From: Balaenoptera acutorostrata
Taxonomy: Eukaryota > Chordata > Mammalia > Artiodactyla > Balaenopteridae
Reading direction: 5' to 3'
NCBI RefSeq assembly: GCF_949987535.1
Contig: NC_080067.1
Location: 57,408,405-57,472,404 of the forward strand
DNA: 64,000 nucleotides
Numbering within the stretch: the stretch's first letter is position 1; each line of letters begins with the position of its first letter. The notes beneath the pieces were generated by a model. The model did no database searches, was not told the origin of the DNA, and saw only the letters and a program-made list of their open reading frames with translations. Below are positions 47,195 to 57,764 of the stretch, piece after piece. The translations under genes and the position numbers were made by a program.

Positions 47195-48890
47195 ACATAC
47201 CATTTCTTTATTTTTATTTAGCTCTATTAGGGTATAATTTACACACAATAAATTTCATTCATTTTAAGTATAGAGTTTGATGAATATTGGCAATTGTATA
47301 CAGGCTTAGAACCATGACTACGATTAAGATACAGAACATTTCCACTGGTCTTAAAAGTTCCCTCGTGACCCTTTGCCATTGATTGACTACCCAACCCTGG
47401 TGGTAGGCAACCACTGATCTTCATTCTATTACTATAGTTTTGCATTTTCTAGAATTTCATGTCAATGGAATCATGAAGCAAATGCTGTTTTGTGTTGGAT
47501 TTCTTACACTTAGCATAATGTTTTTGAGATTTGTGTTCTTTTTGTTGTTTCTGAGTAGTACCCCAAAGTATGGATGTAATACAATTTGTTAATCCATTTA
47601 CCAGTTAATGAACATTTAATGACATGTTTCCAGATTGGGCCATTATGAAAAACTGTTACTATGAAAATTTGCATACAAATCTTTGTGTAGACCTATATGT
47701 TCATTTCTTGTGGTAAATACTTATAAGTAGATTTGCTGGGTCCTAATACAGATCCTGGCATGTATATGTTTATTGTCATAAGAAGGCACTAAACTACTTT
47801 CCAAAGTAGATGCACCATTTTGTATACCACCAGCAGCATATGAAAGTTTCAGCTACTATTTAGTCTTTAAATATTTTTTGCCCCCTTATTGTTCTTCTCC
47901 TTCTGGGACTGCATTATATTATCTGTTTATTTTCTTTTTATTTTCTCTGTTCTTTACATTGGATAATAGATTCCTGACTCTACTAGACAAGAATCTTCTC
48001 TTTCCTCAGTCATCACCATCATTTCACTTTTATGCTTATCCAGTGAATTTTTAATTTCAAATATAGTACTTGTCAGTTTTAGACTTTTGGTTCTTTTTAT
48101 TATTTATATTTCTCTGTTTAAATATTTTGTATTTTTTATGTATTGCAAGCTTATATTCTTTTATTTCATTGAGGATTGTTATACCGGCTGTTTAAAAATC
48201 CCAGTTGGCTCATTCCAACATATAGATAATCTAGAGGTTGGTGTCAACTGTTTTCTTTTTTCTTGGCAACCCATTATATTTTCCTGAATTTTTATACATC
48301 AGGTAATTTTGGATTCTATCTTGAACATTATGAGTGTTAAGTTGTGGAGACTCTGAATTCTATTGTTTTTCCTCCAAAGAGTATTACTTCTTTTATTTTA
48401 GCAGGAAATTTTCTTGGTTAGATTCCAGCTGCAAACTGGGCAATGGTTCCAAAACTAATTCAGATCTATTTTCTTTAACTGAACTGTTATGGACCTACTG
48501 CACAAGTGTGTGGTTCAGGAGTCAACCAAAGACGTAGGCAGACAGAATTTGAGCATACCCTTTATGTCTATATTGTTTTCCCTCAGATTCCCCCTCTTTA
48601 CCAGTTTCCCCTGGACTCAGTCTTCTGATTCCCCAAACCAAGGAATCACTGGTTTTCCTGCCACACTGACTGCTCCTGGCTCCAGGCTAACAACTGCAAA
48701 AGTGAGAACTCATTCTGCAGAACTCTCCTTCTCTGTGTGTGGATTCCCTACAAGAATCTGCCTGCTTCTGTTTATTATAAAGTGCCTTTATGTAACTGCT
48801 TTTTTTGTGTTATGTCCATGAGTTTATAGTTATCTTCAGGAAGGTTAGTCTAATAAGATCCTACACAGCCATTACCTGAAGCCAGTTCTT
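47195..48890 (-). mobile_element. internally shortened L1 (HAL1-like), antisense
   Basis: 47195-47865 is an antisense L1 3' UTR and ORF2 end (GGTATAATTTACACACAATAA, AAAAGTTCCCTCGTGACCCT, GTTTCCAGATTGGGCCATTA). Almost at once, from about 47880, the sequence reads as L1M ORF1/5' UTR (CATTATGAGTGTTAAGTTGTG, GAGACTCTGAATTCTATTG). Nearly all of ORF2 is missing. That matches HAL1 (half-L1) elements or an internal deletion. Confidence 0.65.
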
Positions 48891-49049
48891 CATATTTCTT
48901 AAAAATACTAGTGTCGATCTAGAAAATGAATTTATTCAGGCCATTAATTCTTTGTCTTTTCCTCCACGTATTTAAGTCAAATTGATACTATAAGACACAC
49001 TAGAAACTCAATCCTCAATTGACATTTTTCTAGCTGCAGCTTGTGTTGC

Positions 49050-49215
49050 TTCTCTCTCAATCTTTCTCTTTCTCTTCCTCCCTCCCTCCCTCCCTTCCTT
49101 CTTTCCTTCCTTCTTCCCCTTCCCCCCCTTTCTCCCTTTTTCACTTCCTCCCTTCCTTCCTTCATTTTTCTTTTTTTTTCTTTCTGTATCTCTCTCATTC
49201 TCTCTCTCTCCTCTA
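49050..49215. repeat. polypyrimidine/polypurine tract
   Basis: About 165 bp almost entirely C/T on the plus strand (CCTCCCTCCCTCCCTTCCTT and CTTTCTGTATCTCTCTC blocks). Able to form triplex (H-DNA). Frames through it (Ser/Leu/Pro- or Lys/Glu/Arg-rich) are artefacts. Confidence 0.92.
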
Positions 49216-49424
49216 TGTTTGTTGAAGTTTTGGACAATTCTTGACGTCAAACATACTAACTTCTTTTAATAAACAATGCAGAATATCTAAACTTTACACA
49301 TTTGCCAGTGATCTCCAGCTGAAGTAGTTTTTTCCTGTACTCATATTAAATACAAACTTGACCAACTTGTATTTGAAAGCCATAATCTCATACCTGTTCG
49401 TTTCTTTTCTGTTCAGGAGGATAG

Positions 49425-49575
49425 TGTGTGATGGTAGTAAGTTAACTGAACTTAAAATCAGAGGATATAGTTTCAAATTTAAACTTTTATGCCTTGGATC
49501 TAGTTTTTCCATCTATGAAATAGGCATACTAAAAATTCCTACTTCGTAAAGATATGATTGACAGTACCATTCATC
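49425..49575 (+). mobile_element. MIR SINE fragment
   Basis: TAGTTTTTCCATCTATGAAA then ATAGGCATACTAAAAATTCC is the MIR core; the 5' half is diverged. Confidence 0.6.
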
Positions 49576-49719
49576 TAGTTGCTGCTGCTCAAAAATCAAA
49601 AGTCTTTTAAACTTTTTCTCATGTTTCCAAGTTTTTCTTGAATTAACACACTGCTCTTAATTCCTTTTTTGTTGTTGTTGTTATTATTGTTGCAGTTGTT
49701 ACTACGTAATGCAGACACC

Positions 49720-50215
49720 CCCACCTCTTTTCACTTCATTTCAATAATTTCATAACTGGCTGCCTTATCTTTGGTTTTACCATTTCTTCCAAATCCGTTC
49801 CCCATGCTGCTACAGACAGACTTTTCTAAAAAGTAAACATGATCACACTACTTTGCTGAAAGCCCTCCACTGTCCTTGCCTAAGGGTTAAGTCCAAACTT
49901 CATTGTCAGACATGCAGGTCCTCTCATTATCTGACCCCGTTTACACAAAACCTCATTTTTTGCTACTCCTCTACATGCCTCCTATGCTCCAGCTAAACTG
50001 AACTGCTTGCCTTTAATAACACATTTTGCACTCTTGTGAGCTCATGCCTTTAAATATGTTGCTCCTGTGCTTGGAATGCCTTTCCCTGGAAAGTCTTTTT
50101 GTATTGTGCATGAAGGCATCATATTGTCTAGGTATTATCCTACCTCAGACTCAGAGATACTGTACAAGTGGGAAGGGACCACATCTCATATTTCTTCTTA
50201 TCCTTCAATAATGAA
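49720..50215 (+). mobile_element. L2 LINE 3' region
   Basis: GAAAGCCCTCCACTGTCCTT, CCTAAGGGTTAAGTCCAAAC, TTATCTGACCCCGTTTACAC and GGAATGCCTTTCCCTGGAAA are classic sense L2 in order. Confidence 0.88.
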
Positions 50216-50367
50216 ATAATAGGTACAGATGGGCAGTCAAAAGATTGGTGAGAATTCAGTTACTGAATAATACAAAATAATCTTGACTTATTTAAGAACT
50301 AACTACACAGTGTATTATTAATGTGATTTTAGGGTTTTATAACTGCTTCTATAAATTTCAAGTTTTT

Positions 50368-50506
50368 TTTTTTTTTGGCATTTTTTTTTGGCATTTTATT
50401 TTGGCCGCGGGCATGCAGGATCTTAGTTCTCCAACCAGGGACAGAACCCGTGCTCCCTGCCGTGGAAGCACGGAGTCTTAACCACTGGACCATGAGGGAA
50501 GTCCCA
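50368..50506 (-). mobile_element. short tRNA-derived SINE (CHR-1-like) with perfect TSD
   Basis: The minus strand starts GGGACTTCCCTCATGGTCCAG and TGGTTAAGACTCCGTGCTTC, with a B-box-like GGGTTCTGTCC and a T/TTTTGGC-type tail on the plus strand. Exact 18-bp TSD (TATAAATTTCAAGTTTTT) at 50350-50367 and 50507-50524. Shorter and of a different subfamily from the three longer CHR copies. Confidence 0.95.
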
Positions 50507-50924
50507 TATAAATTTCAAGTTTTTAAGTAATAACAACAAAAGTATTTTAGAACATAAGTAAAAGAACATTACCTAGATACTCTGTTTCAATAGTAAAACT
50601 CTGGGAAATGAGCAAATGTGAAATCCAAGTCATATGTAATAAAGTACCATTGACTCTTAAAGGAACAGAGTATCTTTGGAAGTAGGGTATCTCTGCTTTA
50701 TGAATACGTTTGGGGCTAATAATGCCCATTCTAAACATTATCTCAAAAAAGTGGGGACCTATGTAATTATGGCTTTAATGTATTTTAAGACATATATTTT
50801 AAAAATATAACTTTCAAGGATATCTGAGCAAATTTCTATGCCTTTATGTTCAACTGTTGGATGAAATCATTATGGTCTGTACTCATGCCCCCCAAATTGC
50901 TATTAGTGAATCAAATTGACTGCA

Positions 50925-51860
50925 ATCATTCATTCATTTGTTTGTTCAACCATTACAGACCACAACAAGTCAGGCATACTTCTAGGTGCTTGTCATACAG
51001 CAGTAAACAAAACAGGCTAAATTCCTGATTTTGTGGCACTTACCTTCTGGTAAGGGGAAACAAATAAATATAATCAGGTTATAATAAGCATTCTGAAGCA
51101 AATATAAGAAGTTAAAAAGACAGAGAATAAGTGAGGAGGAAAATGCTATTTTAGATAGTTAAGTCAGTGAAGACATCTTTTGAAAGTGACATCTGAGCAA
51201 AGACCTCATATAAATGAGGGAGGGAGTCATAGAGCCATTAGGAAGAGGAGAGACCTGGGAAGAGGGAATAGTAAATGGAAAAGTCTCAGGGTGAGAGATT
51301 GTTTAGTATCCTGTAAACAAGCTAACAGAGACGAAAGATCCAGAAATAATGGTAACACAAGAGAGTGTGCAATTGCATTATGGAAGGTGCGCATTAGTTA
51401 CATTCAGAGTAAATAAGGGAAAATAATTTCTGATTGAGGGGATCTTTGAGGTAGTATTTTTGGAAGTGTTTAGAAGGTAGGGATGGTGATTTGAAATCAC
51501 CACGAGAATAAATCATTAGAATTGTCCTTGGAGACCAGCAAATATTATCTTTCAGGAGAAACGTAGAGATTAGGAAGAGAAGTAATGGGAGAAGAAGCTG
51601 AATAAAGGTGTGTGGGATTGAGAGTATGCTAGATTTGGATTTTAGAATAAGGACTTTGTATTTCACATGATAGGAGATACAGGTTCATTAAGCATTTTCA
51701 TGAATGGCTTGATTTGGTAAGGGATAGGTAAAAAGATGAATTTGGCCATGCTATACAGACTATATGGGATGGAGAGGGGGTTTGTGGGTACGCTAGACTT
51801 GGAGACCAGGTGGATTGTGGCCAAATGGATACTAAACTCTATCAGACTATGCTGGTAATT
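50925..51860 (-). mobile_element. long L2 LINE fragment, antisense
   Basis: From CATACAGCAGTAAACAAAAC to GTGACATCTGAGCAAAGACC, GTAAATGGAAAAGTCTCAGG and beyond, this is the reverse of the L2 3' kilobase. The frame at 51180-51416 is accidental. Confidence 0.8.
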
Positions 51861-52890
51861 CTAAAAGTCAGTATCTGTGTTTTCTGTATTAATAACATCT
51901 ATATCTTTTGTCCAGGTTATAATAGTCTGCCCAGGAAGCTGGTCAGGTGGTCTACCTTGCAATGCCACTCCTTGACAGATTATGAGGCTTTATGTTTTAT
52001 TTCTTTCACAGCTGAAATGTGAACTCTCATAGCCCCCATAAACTCTTTCTCAGTATATTATTTATATTTAGCCCATTTTAAGTAAAATACATATGATTTA
52101 TGAGAAAGGTTGTAGTAAAATTTCATCTAAGCATAACATTTTATTAATACTTTCTCTTCTGAAGCCCCTTGAAAAAGAAAAAAATGTGCTAACCTCCTGC
52201 TTTGAGTCTTTGGGCTTTTCCAAAGAATAAGTAATACTCTTGCTTTTTCTTTACTTCAGGAGAACATGCCATTAAATATTCTTTATATATATAATTACTG
52301 GGGAAAAAAATCTTTTGAACCAATATTTTCAGAAAATGCTAATACTTTACATTTGTGTTATCTTAAGATTTCCTTCCAAATCTATGATAAGCCCGTATGT
52401 TTGGGCAAATTTCACATGGTTTTTATTTGTAATTGACTTTACAGAGAGTTCCAGTATTCATTCTAAACAGTATGTAACATGGTAAAAGGCCATAAAGTCT
52501 AGTGCGGTTAATGTCACAACCTGGAAGACTACATGATCTGCAATGTAAATTGAATCCAATTTCTTACATTTTATTGCTGCCTTCATCATCTATTCATGTG
52601 TTTAATGTTTTCTTTTCTGTCTCATCCACATTTAATATGCTCCCTTACACTAAAATTAGCTAATAGAAGACAGATACACACCATAAGGAAAAGAGAAGGC
52701 AGGGAGGGCCTAGGGATTCACAAACCACTAATGATTTTCATATTATAGATACCATGTATGCAACCAAATTTCATGATCAGTTTTTAACACTAAGCCCAAA
52801 TGTCACTACATATATTGATGTTTGAATCAGTAGAGGAAACACATCCCATAGATACTAAAAATAGAGTGAACCCTGAAAAATTACTTACTC
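51861..52890. other. unclassified non-coding DNA
   Basis: No recognised repeat. 52320-52620 looks like unique sequence (for example CTAGTGCGGTTAATGTCACA) and might be conserved, but nothing decisive is visible. Confidence 0.4.
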
Positions 52891-52894
52891 ATAT

Positions 52895-53100
52895 GTCAGG
52901 TGCTTTACATGCATTACTTTAGATACTCCTTACAACATTCCTGCAAAGTGGGTACTATTATTATCTGCATTTTGCAGAGGTGGAATTTGAGGTTCGGAGA
53001 GATTAGGTAACATGCACCAGGCAATAACATATTAAGTGTAGATCCAGGATTCAAACAGGCAATCTGATTCCAGAGTCCCAGCTCTTAACTGCATACCAAC
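52895..53100 (-). mobile_element. MIR SINE, antisense
   Basis: GGTACTATTATTATCTGCAT, GGTTCGGAGAGATTAGGTAA and AGTCCCAGCTCTTAACTGCAT follow antisense MIR. Confidence 0.93.
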
Positions 53101-54489
53101 AAAAGAAGCAAAAATAAATAAAAAGGAACATTTCTTGCTTTTTAATTGCTTGTGGGATTCAATGGTATGGTATGGGTTTATCTCCCTCAGGGGGTTTGTT
53201 TGGGAAAGTGGAGAAAAATAGGCGGGAGAATTTGGTTCATTTGCCTGTATTTACAGATTGTGATAAATGCTGTTTGTGTGACAATTCTATTGTGTTAAAA
53301 TTCTTGGGCTTCGTAAGACTAACTCATAAAAATGAGATAATAGTGCCCAGCTGATAAAGTGTAGCTGTGACAAGAATAATGAAAAAACACAGTAGAACCT
53401 ATTTAGAATTAATCTATACTATAAATGCCAAATATTAAAAATGAAAAATGTTCAGTCATTACCTTTAGGGTTCTGATATTAACCTCAGCAGATGCATTTA
53501 GAATATGGTACCCACAGCCTTGGGAAACAAGAGAGTATACAAAACTTTACATTCTGTAAGTTACAATGGACAACTTATCAAATAATCCCTATTTCTTTTT
53601 TAAAAGTTTGGTTCTGCAGTTGTCATAATGATACCCTCTATTAGGTTACCTTAATTGTGTAGTCCCATGAAAGATGAAAGGATTCAATCAGGTACTTTCA
53701 TTGACATTGGAATACTTACATCTCATCTTTTCTAGGAAATTTCCAGAGAACTCGCCAGATTCCAGAGACCTTTCACAGGATTTAGGATTTAGACAAACTG
53801 GGCAGGGTAGATCTGTCACCAAGAATCAGATACATGCTTTAGTTGAATGAAATTTCACTTTTCTGGGAGCAATATCAAAATCTACTACAATATTTGTCAA
53901 CACATCATCTAAAGGTTACTTCTGAAAAAAGGAAAAAAATGACAAGATACACTGAATTCTAAAACTATGTCGGGAGAATGTGGTACTGAATTCCTTTTAA
54001 GCACATGGAATGATATGTCATATTTCAGATCGTTTTTAGAAATCAGATCACATATTCTGGAACCTTAGGTTTCTTATTTATTATTATTAGTAAATTAATG
54101 AGTAATACTTCAGAGCAATTGCATTCTAAGTGTTGGTTATTTTAAAGTTCCTTTCTTTGACCTGAATTTTACAGATTAAATCATACATGCAAATGAGAAA
54201 TACGAAGCGAGCTCTTAAACAAGAAAAAACACTTTTCAAGACCAAGTATCATGGATTTCTCCCAGGGATTTCCTACTTGTGAATTTTATTATTATTATTA
54301 TTACACGTTGCAATCAATTAATTCAGTGGTTCTGTTGGTAGGCCCCTGTCCCCCAACTCACTTGCATTTAAAATTCACACGGAGAAGCTGGTAGGAGGTG
54401 GGTAGGTGTAAACAATGTGGTACAGTGAGTCACACCCGTCACAAAAGCCAACACTGATTAGCTATGATGAATTTTTAAAAATCACCTAT
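53101..54489. other. unclassified non-coding DNA upstream of the CpG island
   Basis: No recognised repeat apart from an ATT run at 54283-54301. 53230-53390 may contain a very diverged MIR. The low repeat content close to the island fits a promoter-proximal region. Confidence 0.4.
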
Positions 54490-54866
54490 CCAGCGGCAGA
54501 AGATGTGGGCGCAGCCCGCGGGAAGAGGCCAAAGGCAGTGGCTTTGCATTTACACTACTCCCACATAGGAGACTACAACCGACACGTCAATTCGGAGCTT
54601 ACTAGGCCTCTAGCTGGTGCAAACAGAAAACAGGGGCGAGTTTGGTGGCAAGGGATCTACCAAGGGGGTGGGGGGGGGAGGGAAAAAAACAAAAACAGAA
54701 ACTGAAGAAACACAGTAGAAGGCTGTTGCCTCTAACTCCTCACTCTCAGTCATCAAGAAGAAAACGCCTGGGAGGGAAGCACAAGGACTCCGAGAACCGA
54801 GAAACCCGTTGCGTCCGAGGCCTCGCGGCTCGGCGGCCGTGCGGCTTCACTCACACGCTCCTCCGA

Positions 54867-54886
54867 GTGAACGTCACACGTGACGC
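54867..54886. promoter_or_regulatory. CRE half-sites flanking an E-box
   Basis: CGTCACACGTGACG (54872-54885) combines two ATF/CREB half-sites (CGTCA and TGACG) in inverted arrangement with a CACGTG E-box (54877-54882). Factors of the CREB/ATF and USF/MITF-TFE types bind such cores. The position at the island's upstream edge is typical for a core promoter. Confidence 0.55.
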
Positions 54887-55248
54887 CCGGGGCCTTTAAC
54901 CCCTCCTGTCGCCGCGGACGCTGCGGGCGCTGCGGGAGGAGGGAGGGAGGAGGGCGGAACTTGTAAAGGGAGGGACCACCGCCAGCCTCAAGTCTGCCAC
55001 CGCGGCACCCGCGCCCCCGAAGCCCACCCCCACTGAGATCGTGGCTCCGGCCCCGGGGAGGGGGCTTGCGGGGCGGGGGGGGGGCGGGGAAATGCTGTGC
55101 CACAAACCGGGCCAAGAGAGGGTGGCAGGGGTGGGAATCGTGGCTCTGAGGGGGCTGGACGGGGTCGGGAGGATGGGTCTAGCTTGATTCAGACTCCTGC
55201 ACCCGGCAACGCCACGAGAGAGGGGGGAGAGGGAGAGGAGGTTGTGCT

Positions 55249-55276
55249 GTGTGTGTGCGTGTGTGTGTGTGCGCGT
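55249..55276. repeat. interrupted (GT)n tract
   Basis: GTGTGTGTGCGTGTGTGTGTGTGC-type alternating purine-pyrimidine run, able to adopt Z-DNA, only about 15 bp upstream of the CGG repeat. Confidence 0.9.
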
Positions 55277-55290
55277 GTCTACAGGTAGCA

Positions 55291-55313
55291 GCGGCGGCGG
55301 CGGCGGCGGCGGC
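55291..55313. repeat. (CGG)n trinucleotide repeat
   Basis: Seven to eight uninterrupted CGG/GCG units within the putative 5' UTR. The antisense reading gives a proline run, which explains a 161-codon minus-strand frame here. Confidence 0.95.
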
Positions 55314-56124
55314 TGGGACCGGAGCAGGGGACGCATCTGCAGCCACCTCCCCTCCTGTGATTTTCGGAGGCGATTGCTCACTTAGCTGACGGATCTGTAC
55401 CCTCGGGAGCTCTTCTCATCCTCTCCATTTCCACGCGTCTTAGGCGTCTTCCAGTTTCAAGTGTGTGTTTTGGGTATTTTATTTTATTTTAATTTTTTTT
55501 CCTCTAAATCTTTTCGGTAATTCTTCATATTGAAGCAGGTGGCTCCTGGGACGAAATCTTTGGATACATTTGGCTTGCCAAGTTTTTCTTTTCCCCGTCC
55601 CCTCCCTCTTTCAGAGGCATCTGTGGTGCTTTCTTTTTGGATTTATACGCAGAAAACGTATATATGTTTATATACCGACCGCATAATATATAAATACATA
55701 TACGCGTGCCCAAGCGCTTGGTTTTCGTCTCTCTTCCTGACAAAGCGGAATGTTTTGGAGCCGATGGATAACGAGAACAGTATTAACATTCTTTTGAGCC
55801 TGTATTTTAAAGAGGGGAGGGAGAGTGAAGAATTAACATTCGGCCATCGTTTGGCTGCACACTAAGCATCACGAAATATTTATGGTTGCAGATCAGGTGC
55901 AAACGGGGCTTAGAGAGAAAGGTAAGGGAGCTTCCTGCGTCCGCCGAGCTCCGGTGTTTTTCTTTATCCCGGGGATTGCCGAGAACTTCCTACTCCCTGC
56001 CTCTCTCCCTCTTCTTCCCCACCTTCCACCCACCCTGCCCCGCTCTCTCCTCCGTAAGCTTAACCCTTTCTCAGTTACGTTGGGTTGGGGCGGGGGCGGG
56101 GGGAGAGGGTTGCTGGAGGTGTAG

Positions 56125-56217
56125 ACGTCTGTTAGAGTTTAAATGCTTCTTTCCCCTCTCTTCTCTCTCTCTCTTTCCCTCTCTTTCTCTCCCTCCCTCC
56201 CTCCCCCCACCCCCCAG
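56125..56217 (+). promoter_or_regulatory. polypyrimidine tract with candidate splice acceptor
   Basis: Some 80 bases of C/T (TCTCTCTCTCTTTCCCTC and onward) end in CCCCCACCCCCCAG, with the AG at 56216-56217. With the donor at 55922 it would define a 296-bp intron. It may equally be just a simple repeat of the GC-rich region. Confidence 0.3.
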
Positions 56218-56859
56218 CCGAGTAACTGAGTTTCCCAATCCCCTTTTAGCTGTTTTAGGAAGCCCATTTTGTCGTTTTGAAAAAGAATGCTACCTCGATA
56301 GCTGTTTTCAACATTTCTTGGTGCCAACCCCGGACCTCTATCCTCTGACGAAAATAAAGGCAATAAAAATAATGAACTTTCATGAATTGGGTGCTTTCTT
56401 TAGCACTGGGGGTCATGGAACCTCCCAAATGGTTATTTTCATTTAAAGAAGAGCCAGTACCTCAGGAGGACTCCACAGGGGAGGAAATTCAGCTTCCGTT
56501 TCTGCCTACTGCCAGTTCATTTACTTGGAGGGTCATTTACCAGAGTTGAAGGGGATGGAGCTGAGTCTAGTATAGGAAAAACTACACGACACTTAATTGC
56601 TTTTTAAACCCACCCTTTACAACACCATCAGTCCCTGTTTAACTCTCTCTGTTCTTGGGAAGCGTTTTCAGACTCGACCTTTTGGGGAGAGGTGGGAACT
56701 TGCCCTTATTTTTCCTTTTCTCCTTTCAGCCTCCTTCCTCCTCCGCTCACCAGCTCTCGTCCCGGCACTTTGTAAATTTTCCGTTTTGCCCACCCCTCCT
56801 GCTGGGTGTTCTCGGCTCTTCTCCGCTCCTGCCCCCTCCGTCCTCTCTTCCTTGGCGCT

Positions 56860-57764
56860 TTCAGAGCAGATGCATCTTCTCTTCTCTTGGGCTCTCTCTC
56901 CCCCCACCCCCTCGCACCGCCCCCCGCACTCCCCACCTGCCCCGGCTCGCCTCGCCCCTCCTCCCCGCCTCCCGCGGCGCCCTGACCCTTCCAGCCCGAG
57001 TCCGGGTCTGCGGGCCGGGGGGCGTCGTGTCAGCGCGCCGACGACCCGGCGGCCGACGCTGAGCGCGCGGTGCGCGCAGCGCGCGCGGCGCCGGTGTGAG
57101 GAGAGACCGCGGGGGAGGCGAGCCGGAGTCGGGCTAAGAGGCCGGCCGTCGGAGCCGGAGAGCCCCGGAGAGAAGGGAGGAAGCGAGAATGAGGCGCGCA
57201 CGCCGCCCGAGCTCGGGCGGACGAGTGCAGTCGCCTCCGACGCCTTAGAGAGGCGCCCCAGTCGCTGCAGCGTCTCACCCTAGAGCGGTGTCCAGGGACC
57301 ACAGAGCCCAGGAGCCGAGAAATCGGCAGAGAGGTACCAAAGCAATAGGGAAAAGATTACGAGAGAGCGGGGAGGGTTTCCTGGCGAAACACGAAGGCTG
57401 AGCTGCTGGAGGAACAATGCCGCCTCCACGAGAAAACCCTTGCTTGAGGCCGGGGCGGAGCGCGGAGGAGCTGCCTCCAGCCTCGGGCTCTCTCTCCCCA
57501 GGCCCTCCGGCTCGTTCCGGGACCGGTTCCGCCTCGGAGTTTGACGGGGATAAGAAAGTTGCTCTTCCGCACAACATTTCCTGCGAAGTGGTTTTCAGAT
57601 GTGCCTGGTTCGAGTCAAGAGGTCACTCGGTAGATCCCCGCGATGAGCAGCTAATAGATTATGCATTATGGGGCAATCAAGTCCCCTGGGCAGAGAAGGT
57701 AGTCCAAACATTGCCGACCTTCTCCCTTGGCTCCCGACCGGCCAGCACAATGCTTTGGGAGTAG
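56860..57764 (+). other. second GC-rich exon-like block
   Basis: The densest CpG stretch (56.93-57.25 kb) is followed by a less GC-rich segment ending in weak donor-like sites GAGAG|GTACCA (57334) and GAGAAG|GTAGTC (57699). The 115-codon frame 57417-57764 (MPPPRENPCLRPG start) has no known domain and is best read as a 5'-leader frame. A second transcription start or alternative first exon of the same gene is likely but unproven. Confidence 0.35.

Larger units (their letters stand above)
54900..55921 (+). other. putative non-coding first exon, donor at 55922
   Basis: The strong splice donor AAAG|GTAAGG (exon end 55921) suggests a plus-strand exon beginning somewhere in 54.9-55.3 kb. Within it, an upstream open frame at 55530-55865 (111 codons) contains an inner ATG at 55764 giving 33 codons. 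Neither shows a known domain. AT-rich text at 55620-55710 (TATATAAATACATATAC) interrupts the island. I could not recognise the gene. The start is arbitrary and no transcript evidence is available. Confidence 0.35.
54490..57600. promoter_or_regulatory. CpG island promoter region
   Basis: CpG and GC content rise sharply from about 54.5 kb, peak at 54.8-55.4 kb and 56.85-57.55 kb, and fall back by about 57.7 kb. The rest of the window is AT-rich and CpG-poor. Sp1-type GGGGCGG boxes (about 55071-55090, 56090-56100), a CRE/E-box cluster near 54.88 kb and many unmethylated-style CpGs (for example GCGCGCGGTGCGCGC near 57064) mark an active mammalian promoter. The two GC peaks may be two start regions. 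No coding exon that I can identify is attached, so the gene and even its strand are not proven. Confidence 0.9.

Noticed and set aside
48977..49250. Charged Lys/Glu/Arg-rich and Ser/Leu/Pro-rich frames
   Set aside because: Translation of the polypyrimidine/polypurine tract.
54896..55381. 161-codon minus-strand frame with a proline run
   Set aside because: Produced by the CGG repeat and the high GC content of the island; no domain, and the splice signals favour the plus strand.
55886..56446. 186-codon frame rich in Leu/Ser/Pro
   Set aside because: Runs through the polypyrimidine tract and has no domain; more likely leader or intron sequence.
56597..57283. 228-codon plus-strand and 177-codon minus-strand frames
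   Set aside because: Overlapping Pro/Arg/Ser-rich frames in the GC peak, open because GC-rich DNA has few stops. No recognisable protein.
54490..57700. Naming the gene behind the CpG island
   Set aside because: I considered several large neuronal and developmental genes with non-coding first exons, but no leader sequence could be recognised with confidence. A name would be a guess.
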